Below, piece after piece: positions 36,401 through 48,400 of a stretch of DNA of 64,000 nucleotides (position 1 is its first letter; every line of letters begins with the position of its first letter). This DNA comes from Branchiostoma floridae (lineage: Eukaryota > Chordata > Leptocardii > Amphioxiformes > Branchiostomatidae), in NCBI RefSeq assembly GCF_000003815.2, contig NW_023365722.1, forward strand, positions 97,595 to 161,594, in the 5' to 3' direction. A model generated the notes under the pieces. It did no database searches. It saw nothing but the letters and a program-made list of their open reading frames with translations, and was not told the origin of the DNA. The translations under genes and the position numbers were made by a program.

Positions 36401-39400
36401 CTCATTGTTTTAAATCTAAGAATGTTTGGCCTAATGTCGGGTGTTTGTAAATGATGATAAACGGTTTCTTTATAGTACATAGGTGTTTCTTTTTAGAATA
36501 ATAAATGCATAAATATGACCTCACAAAGAATTGAAATCTGTAACGGTTGTGCCCGTCACGTGAAAGTACAATACTTCTATAGGTCCACTCTTTAACATTA
36601 CTAAGAAACGAGAAGAAGCCGACCAAATGTATTAGACTAGTTTTAGAACCCATGTTTTAGATTAGTCTTATGGATAGAAGCCATGTGTACTGTATTACTA
36701 CCTTTTGTATCTATATACCTGTACTTAGCCCGATAAGGCATGAATATACAATAAAGGCTATTCATCATCATCATCATTTAATTCAGATGAAGGAGGAAAC
36801 AATGAGTTTGTTGGACCTGCTGGAGGCTGCAGCAGACAAGCTGTTGGAAGAGACGACACCGGAAGGAAATGTTACCCACATCCGGTCTGACGGCGTGCTC
36901 ACAGCTGTGATGAAGGCCATCCCTGATGTCGGTACCGTTCCTATCGATCAGGATATCGGCTCTATCGTGCTCACAAAGGACGACAGCCTTCCTCAGAATG
37001 CCAGTATCAAGGTCTGATGCTGAAAATTTTATTTCAAATACATACCTGAGGGCTAATTGCAACTACAAACAACACATGTAATTTCTTCTTACTTATGTCA
37101 ACTTTTGTTCATTTTTTGGGCAACTGAACTGTCGATGGTAGACAGAACGCTATCAATGTGAGCTAAGGAAAGAATCGACTTCACACTTGAACTTCTAATT
37201 ATTCCTGTCTCCAATGTTCTAGTAACTATTGTCTCTGGAAGTTTGTTCCTAGTCCTAGTGTTGTTAGATGGAAAGTTCTCCTATATGTCTGACAGTGTGA
37301 GAGTCAGGGATCACCAGAGTGTTCTTGTTCTGGGATTTTTTCTCGACGCATTTCTCATAAGTCCTTCTACAGCATAGACTGACCTGCGTAAAGTACTTAA
37401 TAAGACCTCATACCGGACTTTTGTTGTCTCACTTAAAATAACGCTTAAATATGCAACTTTAATGGGCGAAAATCCGATAAAAACAGTTCTGCTGGAGATG
37501 TTTTAATTTCTATTGCAAGAGCACTTATCAAGTAATCAAACGAAAATGTCCCCGAAATCCGTCCGGTCAATCGATTTTTATAACATCTATAACTGCACTC
37601 AAATACTATCCACAAAGAAGGGCTTTCCTCTAGTGAACCGCTGACCGACGAACAAACGTACACGTCCGACACTCGCGCGAATGCCGAAACTTTCCTACCC
37701 GATTCTGTCAGAAATTCACAACCTTTCATCTCAAATCTTTTCTTTATGACATGGGGGCCATAAAAGGCAATTTATCATCTACATAAGCACAGATTTATAT
37801 TTTGGAAGGGGTTCTTTGTGATTGCCCACTCGGAGTAATACAGGAACGAGACCAAAAATACACCCTTGCCATTCACAAGCATCCATATTGCCCGTTTCAA
37901 GATTGCTCCAAGACTCTTCTATGATAGCTGTAGCTGCGATTTCTTGACATAACAGTTTCGGAGATGGAAAAAAGTTTTTTTTTACCTCAGTATCAAGCGT
38001 CCAGATTGTCTAGAGTTACCAAAGATGTATCTTGTGGTTTCCTCCCAGGTTGTGGCCTTTGACAATGACCCTTTCGTTTGGAGTGAACAAAAAATCCAAG
38101 TGTCCTCACCTGTAGTCATGTTGGCAGTCACCATTGATGCATGGAACGATGGAGGCCAGACCCTCCCAACTGCAACACCGAACATCACCGTTAACTTACG
38201 GTCTGGTGCAGTATTTGGAGCCACGAATGACACTGAACAACAAGACCACGATGCGACGAGAACGTCTTACAGGAAGAAAGTCAATGATGCTCGTAGCTCG
38301 TTCCCGCTGACCAAGGTTCCAAGCCATAACACCGACATGAAGTATCACGCCATGTACATTGCAGAGGAAGGCCAGGTGCCCCTGCTCAGATTGTCAGTTG
38401 ATGACGTCGATACGGAGCTGCAAGTGTACTTCCGGTTTCACGACTTCCCAACTGAAGAGGAATACGACTACGCGACAACCGTCAAACCTCCTGACGTCAC
38501 AGATTATGACGGCTTCGAGATGCCGTATGGCCTGGTCTACTCCAACTACACCTTTTCATTTGCTCTGGAGTTGCAAAACGAATACGGCTGGGTCATAGTT
38601 GGAGTAAAGAAAAAAGGTAAACATAATCTTGGTATGGTAGACATGGTTATTCCCGATTATACATTAAAAAAAGTTTTTTCTCTTTAACTTCTAAAATTTA
38701 GAATCTAGTTCAAGCTGTCACGAATCATACATTCATCGGAGATGATCAATATTACTTATCTAAAAAATCACACATTAATATCTGTATTTATATATATTAG
38801 GTAGAGATGTATCTGAAATCGGTTCCAGACGACTACTGACGTCAGGCTCTCAGACCACGCCCCCTGCAAGTCGCCATGGTAACCAATCAGGATTCACCCT
38901 GCAGACTGCTGCAGTCTCCTGTCTGATGTGGGAAATGGATAATCAGGCATGGAACAACCGCCGCTGCAAGGTGTGACTGGCTTACTGATCTAGCAGAATC
39001 TAACAGAATCTAGCAGAATCTTACTAATCTAACAGGAACGTACTGATCTAGCAGAATCTATTGATTAAGTAGAATCTAACAGAATCTTACTGATCTAGCA
39101 GGAACCTACTGATCTAGCAGAATCTAACAGAATCTTACTGATCTAGCAGGGACTTACTGATCTAGCAGAATCTAACAGAATCTTACTGATCAAGCAGAAT
39201 CTAGCAGAATCTTGCTGATCTAGCAAGAATCTACTGATCTAGCAGAATCAAGCAGAATCTTACTGATCTAGCAGGAACTTACTGATCTAACAGAATCTAG
39301 CAGAATCTTACTGATCTAGCAGGACCTTACTGACCTAGCAGGATATAACAGAATTTTACTGATCTAGCAGGACCTTACTGACCTCGCAGAATCTAACAGA

Positions 39401-42400
39401 ATTTTACTGATCTAACAGGAACTTACTGATCTAGCAGAATCTAACAGAATCTTACTGATCAAACAGAATCTAACAGAGTTTTAATGATCTAGCAGGAACT
39501 TACTGATCTAGGAGAATCTAACAGAATCTTACTGATCAAGCAGAATCTAACACAATGTTACTGATCTAGCAGGAACTGACTGATCTTGCAGAATGTAACA
39601 GGATATAACAGAATCTAACTGGCACACATAAATAAACTCATGGTTTGTTTCACGTTATTATTTTCGAATGTGTCCTCGTCAGTGTAGCAAGCCCACCTGA
39701 TATGAAATTTGTCACAGGCCAGCGCCGCAATGAAAATATCCACAAACTTTTCTAATACTCATCGCGAAAAATTGATATAATGCTTAATTTATCGGTTGAT
39801 TATTAGGAATTTACGAATAGCAACTTTCACTCTGTACTGCAGGTTGGGACTGAAACTGACGAGACGGCCACAAGGTGCACATGTGACATGGTCTTAAACA
39901 GTGATGGAAAAAGCTCCAGGGTAATACTTGGGTCGTCTTTTCTACCAATTCCAAATTTCGTGGACTTCACCAACTTGGGTAGCAACTTTCAGAAGCTGTC
40001 CTCAAATTCCACTGTGTTTGGAACCATCATAGTGATATGGATGGTGTTTTTGGTGGCCCAGCTATTGATACTGCGTTCTAACATTAAGGTATGTAAACAT
40101 TTTAGTACTTTTTGTTATATTTTAGGCATTCCGTGATGAGAATGATTATGATACTTTGCTTTGCTTCCTTTATCATCCTTATGAATATATCTTGTTTAAT
40201 TGATCTATTTACTTGATCTATTTAGATTGATTGTCCATTTAGACCCCAGGCGTAAATGTTGAACTGGCATTTGAACATTTTGATCTAAAGAAACATTTCT
40301 TCCGTGACGTTGTCAGTCAATATCTGCTATACACTCTCTCCTAAGTTTTTACAGAGATTGGTACAATAATGTGGAAATCAAAAAGGAAATTATGTATTCA
40401 GTCCGCCTGAGGTCCAGATGGACCCTAACAAAATGTTTAGTTTTCAAAGCAACCTTTTGTGACCCAGTCATAAACTATTTATGACCAACAGATTTTTAGA
40501 GGATAATAAACATAAAAAAACAAAATCCTCACAACAACTTTGGTGTCGTCATCATATAAGTACATAACTATACTTTGGGCCTCCCTTGCACTGCTACACT
40601 TTATTTATATTATCATTATTATGTGCTTCGTACGAAAAAAAGTAAACAATAAGAAAATAAATAATATTATCCTCCACTTTTTTGTGTCATTATTTCTATT
40701 TGTCGTAAACGTCTTCATCAACCATGAATTCTCGATAAGGCTCTACATGAAAACAATTTCTATTCACCAGAGTCAACTTTCTAGAAGCAACGCCGTGGCT
40801 GACAACTCTGTCCTTGGACAAGTTGCAAAGTCAAACGTCCACAACGCGGTTGTTCCCAAAGTCTCCACAATCCCATCAGACGTTCCCGGTGCGGACTACG
40901 TCTACGTCGTGTCTGTCCGTACGGGAACCCAGCCTGATGCCGGCACGGCGTCTGTGGTCGGGCTGATGATCACAGGGTCAGAGGGCAGGACAGCCATGGT
41001 CACACTCAACCCTGATGGCTTGGTAAGTGTTGTAAGGTAGATTCCCATAGCCTTTTTGAGACCGTATTAAAGGGCATTCGGTTGTTATCCACTGTGTCTA
41101 TGGCACGGTATTGGAAAGCGGAGCCCTACCTTCCCTACCGCCGCATTTAACATTTGCATCTACCCAACAGAAGTTAGGCACCCATTGTTACACCTGAATG
41201 GTGAGTACACAATAATAGCATGACAGAATTTGAACCCAGGACATCTGTCTTCTTGTCCAAACGCCCTGTAGTTTCGCTACGCGACCCAACATTATACCAC
41301 ACGATCACACATAGGCTTAGGTCACATGTCAAAACCCGGGCCCGGCCGGGATGTTTTAAGAAACAAAAAACTACAATGTATACCTAGAAATATACACAAA
41401 TCATGCCCATGAATCTTATTTTGACATTTTTGTATTTTGCTGCATTTTATATCATTCTTTTCGCTCCCGAAAGCTGCCCGGCCGGGCCCCGGTTTGGAAA
41501 TCTGACCAAAGCTTTAGGAGTGTTGTTCTGGCGTTCTAATGATACATTAGAATATACTACATTATAAATTTCACGTCAGCCTTACAGCAGCATGATACAG
41601 TCAGACGAGTCTAACTATCCAATCTTAAAAGAGAGGATGTTCTTGAAAATCTTTGATTACAACTATCTATAATACAATTTTTGTTGTTTTTTGTTGTTCG
41701 TCCGTCGAATCGACGAGGACCGCTTTCGTCATCATCTATACAATACAATATAGACGAATGACAGAGATCTGATGGACCACAAACAAGTTTACAACTTTTA
41801 GGGGGTTGTATTTGTAACCAAAACGATATACGAATGGTATCATTATGTAACTTTTGAACACTGATCCATAGACAAGTATAAGGAAAACAAAATAAGGAAA
41901 TGATAAACATGTTATATAATGAAACAAGTTCATGTCCATGATTAAATGTCTTTAGATCCTAGCCAGAGGAGGTGACACGTACCACATCATGACGACACCA
42001 GCCTCTATCGGCGAGCTCCAGTCTGTACAGGTCTGGCACGACAGCTCCGGGAAGGGCGCCATGGAGTCACTCTTCATAGACAACATCACAGTGTGGGACG
42101 TACAGACATCACAGATGTAAGTATGATGATTAGGGGTTAGTGACGCTGTTAATGGCCTGAGTTGTAACCAGAGACTGTTAACCTTATTCAGACGGGGGGG
42201 GGGGGGAGGGGCTGGATAGGGGGTTGAGGCCTGCGCGAACTTTCATGTCCTATAACGCCAGAACGACTTATGCTATAGCCACCAAATTTATTGAGTTTTC
42301 CTGAAATATTGTTAGCAATAATTTGACGAAGTTTGACAAATTTTCAANNNNNNNNNNNNNNNNNNNNNNNNNNNNNNNNNNNNNNNNNNNNNNNNNNNNN

Positions 42401-45400
42401 NNNNNNNNNNNNNNNNNNNNNNNNNNNNNNNNNNNNNNNNNNNNNNNATAATGAAATCACATGGCAGAATGTGTATTGGAAAAAAACCCCTCTGAACTAG
42501 TTAATAGTACCTTAAGATAAATTATTGCCCACTGTGCTTAAATATATGAAACGACTCCATCCCTTAACATAGTGTTAAACAAGAACGAAGAATTATACGT
42601 GAGAAGCTGCATGCGCCATCTTTCTTTGTTTCGATGGTAGTCACGTGACATTGGAGTCAAAGGTCATACAGGTAACGTGACTTTCTTCTTAGTTTGATGA
42701 CGTACGCGTTGTATGGTTTGCATACTAACAAGTCGTTTTTATTCTAAATGTAGGAAAGCAAGACACACCCTACCGACGTTTTCGTACATTTTGTACGATG
42801 AGCATCTCCTTCTGTCGGCTGTTTGTAACTCCGGTGTGAGACCCTTCAGCCGGTCGCAGCGCCTGGTCTGCTGTCTGACTCAGGTCACCCTGTGGATGTT
42901 GGGCAGTGCCATGTGGTACGGGGTCACAGCAGGGCCAGACATCGTTCTGTTAGACACCGGTGTCCTAACGCTCCGCCTTTCGGACTTGTTTAGTACTGCA
43001 GCAACGTCGTTTACCGTGTCACTGCCCGTGTATGTCATCCTTGTGCCGATGTTTTACAAGCAGCCGCCGTTGGAAGAGCAGATGTCTTCATCCTCAACCG
43101 CCCGGATATTCCCTTACAAGACGGTGGCGTGGATCCTCGCTATCCTGACGTCTGTTAGCAGCAGCTTCTTTGTCATAGTGTACAGTTTGCAGTTTGGAGC
43201 TGAAGGAAGCCAGGCCTGGCTGAAGGACTTCGTGCTAACATTCCTGCTCTCTACATTATTACTAGAACCTATTGAGGTATCCTTCTATAGTTATTGGTTC
43301 ATGATAAAAAGCGAAAACTGGTTTCTTGGGAATGCTGATATCTTCTGGTCATCATTTTCTTACCGTTTAAGATGAAGGCCACAACGGTTTTATACGGGTT
43401 TATTCAATGAAATAAAATCAAAGACGTCATAGTTACGCCATAATACGTCACAGCGATACCAAGATATCAGAAGTGAATATAATTTACATGTACATTACCC
43501 CTTGCAAACTTGGTCATCGTACACCATGGATAAAACTGATTGACTTATATACTAAGTAATGTTACCTTATCACAATTCTGTCCTACATAAATTGTTCTAA
43601 AATACAATCATGTCCGCTCTTGGCAGATCTTTTTGGCAAGCTACGCCCAGGCTGTCATCGTACGACCTGCGTTGGTGCCCGTCATATCTCGTGTCTGTAG
43701 AGTTTTGGGGATGAAGACGGTGAAGAAGGAACCGGTTCCCATTGGTGTCGTTCAGAAATACAGGCATAAGTATGAAGGTAGGTGGCGGAGTTGTCGAATA
43801 AAAAGTCCACAGGGCCGTTTAACGTAATGGTTAAAAGTGAAAAGTTTTAAATCATTTACAAAAAAAAATACCATTCACACTTGACACCATCTTTTACCTT
43901 AAATTTCAATTCATTCCGATTGTCTTAGCAATCAATTTTTATGTCATAATTGTACTTGAAGCTACTTACCATCTTCACTTGTACCTAGCTTGCAATAGCA
44001 TAAACTTTAAATTCAATTTATTGAGAAATCAACGCCAGGGCGATTGTTTTGCTATTTTGTACAATTCTATAATGTATGCTTAGAATTTCTTCCTGTGTTA
44101 TCAAGTCCCCAAACCGAGGGTTCTACCACCTGCTCCGAAGAAAGCCGACCACGACCCGAACTGGCCCGAGCGGATGGCCCAGGGTAGAGACGTCCTGGTC
44201 CGTGTGGTCGTACTGCTGATCTTCAGCGTAACGTATTTTTACATCGGAGTGTTGGACACGGATATGAACGCCTACTATGTCAGGACTTCGCTCGAGAACA
44301 GCCTCCTGGCGGGACATGAGAAGGTAATGTTACCACGACTTTATCACACTTTATTTTTCTTTTAGAGTTGTGCGGTCGTCTGGCGTAACGACAGGGAATA
44401 GACCCCATTTCAGTTATGGCGGCCATTTTTGATTTTCAGGGGTCANNNNNNNNNNNNNNNNNNNNNNNNNNNNNNNNNNNNNNNNNNNNNNNNNNNNNNN
44501 NNNNNNNNNNNNNNNNNNNNNNNNNNNNNNNNNNNNNNNNNNNNNCCCCCCCCCCCCCCGCAACTTAGGCCAATGCCCCCAGAGAGGCCGGTGAAGGAGG
44601 CTAAAATTATGCCGTGTCATCGATCTTGTGATCTTGTGAAAGCCTCTTGACAACATTTCCAACACACCACACATAGGTTAAAATGAGTACCTAGCTTTGG
44701 TTAGGGCCGTCCCTCGGATAGGACGTTTATTTGATGCCCTGTGTTTCGGGACAGCCACACCCCGAGCACGTAAAGGAACCCACCGCACGTATCGAAAAAA
44801 AAGCATAGGTCCTTCCTGTTAAGTGGATCAAGAATCATTCAGGTCTAACGGGAGAGGGAATTTCTCAAGCAGCTTTCGTAACACCCGACTTAGGTTAGTC
44901 TTTACTCCTTGTGAGGAATTTATATGGTCTCAGTCATGATGTTTCGGACGTGCAATCAAGAAGAAGAGATGCTAAACCCTGGAGTAGCCTTCGGGCCTTG
45001 TTACGTTTTAACCATCAAGTAAATAACATCTGCAAACTCTGTCAGCCGCAATATTCTTTTAAAAATATATGAATCAAAATTATGTTTAGAAATCAGTACA
45101 ATAAAACAATATACCAGCTGATGTCATTCATAAATGTACTTTCTTTGGCATAATTGCAAAGTGTGCAGATATATCTCATACGTTTTGACTAACAGGTGAG
45201 TACAGTGGACGGTGCTTGGGAGTGGCTGTCGTCTGAACTGATGCCGTCCCTTCACCCAGAGCGTGGATACAGCGGGAAGAAACTCAGCTGGCTGGACAAA
45301 CAGTTTCCGACTGGAACAAACGCGTTCCGGATCGGTCCGGTTCGCCTGGAGAAAGCCACCATCTACCCAGGTGACAAAACATCATCGCGACATCGACTTG

Positions 45401-48400
45401 ATGTATAAAACTCGTTTAACCCTCAAACCACCGTATGGGGTCAAAACTGACCCCAGGCGTATATCGATGTGTGCCATCATGGCATTTCTGGTCGAAAACA
45501 AATTTCGTTCCATGAGTTTGTTTGTATATATGTCCTATAACTTCTCATACGTTTTTAACGAGATTGGCTCATTATTGGTTAAGTTATCTTAGAAAGTTTA
45601 TGCATGGTCCAGTGGGGTCAAAACTGACCCCAGCATTTTTTTAAACAAACTTTTGCGACCCACACCTGAACTACTTATCGTAGGATCACGAAATTTTCAG
45701 AGAATGCTGTACATGTAAGCCAAAATTATTGTTACAACTTTTGTGTCATTATCATGTTATATGACGACATTATGACGTCATCTAGGTTATCTCGGCCGCC
45801 TTCTTGGATTTTGCCTTATGACGTCATTAAATAAGCATAAATTATGAATATTGAGTCATGAAATTTACGTTGAATTTCATAAGATGTGATAAGCAACTGA
45901 TATCTGCTAAGAAAACCTTAAAACTTAAATGTTTAATACAAAATTAGAAAACTTAATAATAATAATAATTAGTAATAAATATGTCTGTCAGAATTTCGTT
46001 GCCATGGCAACATGAAAAATGATAAAAATACTTTGTTCACTGAAAATGTTTGCTTTCAACATTTTCTAAAAAGTTACCAAGTTTAGTGACCCTAGCATGA
46101 GCCATTCAGGCGCTATACGGCATTGAAGTTGGCATCAAAAACCTCCTTCCCTTTCTGAATAGCATTGGTGCAAAATGTGGTCCTCGTGATCTTTTGCATA
46201 AATTATGATAATGAGATGGAAGTATTCTAACCTAATCATGTCAGACTGTCTCACATAGATTAATGAAACTAAACTTATATACAAATCACAAAAAGAGTCA
46301 CACAAAAAACTGTATTTTTACAAAACGTTTTGGGGTCAGTTTTGACCCCATACGGTAATCTACGTCACAAAAAAGCTACGGTGGTTTGAGGGTTAATGTA
46401 TAAAAATCTACATAAACCGAGCTTTGGGGGATTAGGGGGGAGGGGGGGTTCTTTAGTATTAGTCAACGAAAATTACATGGACCTCCGCCTTTGATCTAGT
46501 CACGTACCAAACTTCATGACAATCAACCAATAGCCTTTTCTGTTATGCTGTTTATCCACAGTCATTGATGCAAACGCTTCCAAAATCATAATCTTCGAGC
46601 AAATGTAACTAGGTCACATACTCTTGAAATAGTTGAACTGTAATTTCCAACACAAAAATTGGACTCACCCAAATTTTCGACTCCACAGCATCAGTCTTTG
46701 TCAAGGAATAACGTCACGTTATGCAGATAGAACACGTGACTCAGTGAGCAGTGGATCATAGGTTGCAGAAGGTCTATGGCGTCCACCGTCTCTATCCAAG
46801 ATGGTTGTAAAGCCCTGATGAAGATGGCTTCTTTAATCCCTCTAGCGAAAAAGTCTGGTTCTTTTAAGTTAAGGTTACATACTCGTTGACCTTCTATCAT
46901 TAGGATATTCATTCTCCTTTTAGATGACCCTATAGACTCAGACCTGGAGCGTAGTGGCTCTAAGCTGCATCCTGAGCTGACGGCCAGACAAAGAGATGAC
47001 GCTATGGAACGACTGAGTGGAGTCAGATGTTCACACATTCGGAACACAAGTTCAACGGACGATGTTAGGTATGTAAGTACATATAATTTGTCCTAGTGAT
47101 GAATTCTTACCTAGGGACGGAAGTTTATCTATGACGGTAATTAACATTGTAGAAATACAAATATAAACAGCAATGACGTTTCTTTGTTTTATCCATGTGA
47201 AGGTGAACGTTATGCATTTGCTTGAAAATGTTACCTTTCTAGTTTTATTTCTAAATTTGTTTCAGAAAAAGGACAATTACGAATGAAACGGTAGATTGCT
47301 ACACCATCTTAGACCTACCACGGGATGCTGGCCAGGCTGCTACAATGATAGACCTCCTGCAGCAGAACAACTGGATCCTGATGGTTTCAGACACTCTCAT
47401 CCTCCGGGCCAACTTCTACCATCCTGACGTCAAGCTGTTCAGCACCGTGGTCATCACCCTGCAGTATATCCCAGGGGGCGCTGTTGAACTGCAGCCAAAC
47501 ATCCATACCTTCCGACTGTTCCAGTACGAAACAACAGACGACTTCGTCCAGATGCTTTTCCACATTTTCTTCCTGGTCTTCTACGTCTACAACATTTTTC
47601 GCGAGATTTGGAGCATACGAAAGGCGGGACGTGCCTACTTTAGCCGTTTTTGGAACATCTTGACCCTGTGCGGAATAGGGTTGTCCTCGGCTGTTGTTGT
47701 AACATTCGGACTACGTTACGTCTGTGCATCTGCTGCATTGACCCACATACAACAGGCTACAGGTACGTTACATGAAAACAGTTTATAATTGAATAATGGA
47801 TAAAATTGAGAGAATGAATGAATGAATGAAGTTGAAAATTGCACATTCAAGTATAACAGACAAGAGTAATATCTGTAAGGCCATGTTGATTTGACTGTAT
47901 GGCTGACATCCGCGCACGCATAGCCACGAATAGATTATCGAGTTATACTGTTTACAAACACACAGACAACCAGAAATATTATAAATTTTGCATAAGTGGA
48001 CGATAATAGGTAGTGTACAATTAGGGGTACTGCTACGCAATATTCTTAACATTTTCTTGGGTATTAACTTGAAAGTTCACCTGTGTTGGTAGAAGTCATT
48101 CTTGAAATAGTTGAACTGTAATTTCCAACACAAAAATTGGCATGGACTCACCCAAATTTTCGACTGCACAGCATCAGTCTTTGTCAAGGAATGAACAATC
48201 CACTGCTGTCGTGGCGTCACGTTATGCAGATAGAACACGTGACTCAGTGTGCAGTGGATCACAGGTTGCAGGAAGTCTATGGCATCCACCGTCTCTATCT
48301 AGGATGGTTGTAAAGCTCTGATGTGATCCCTCAAGCGAAAAAAATCTGGTTCTGTGTCCTAGATTTTTACTTTGTCCAGTGAGAATCGTGGCTGTGTGTG

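Noticed and set aside
38980-39620. CRISPR-like regular repeat array
   Set aside because: Units are direct minisatellite repeats without unique spacers, inside an animal intron.
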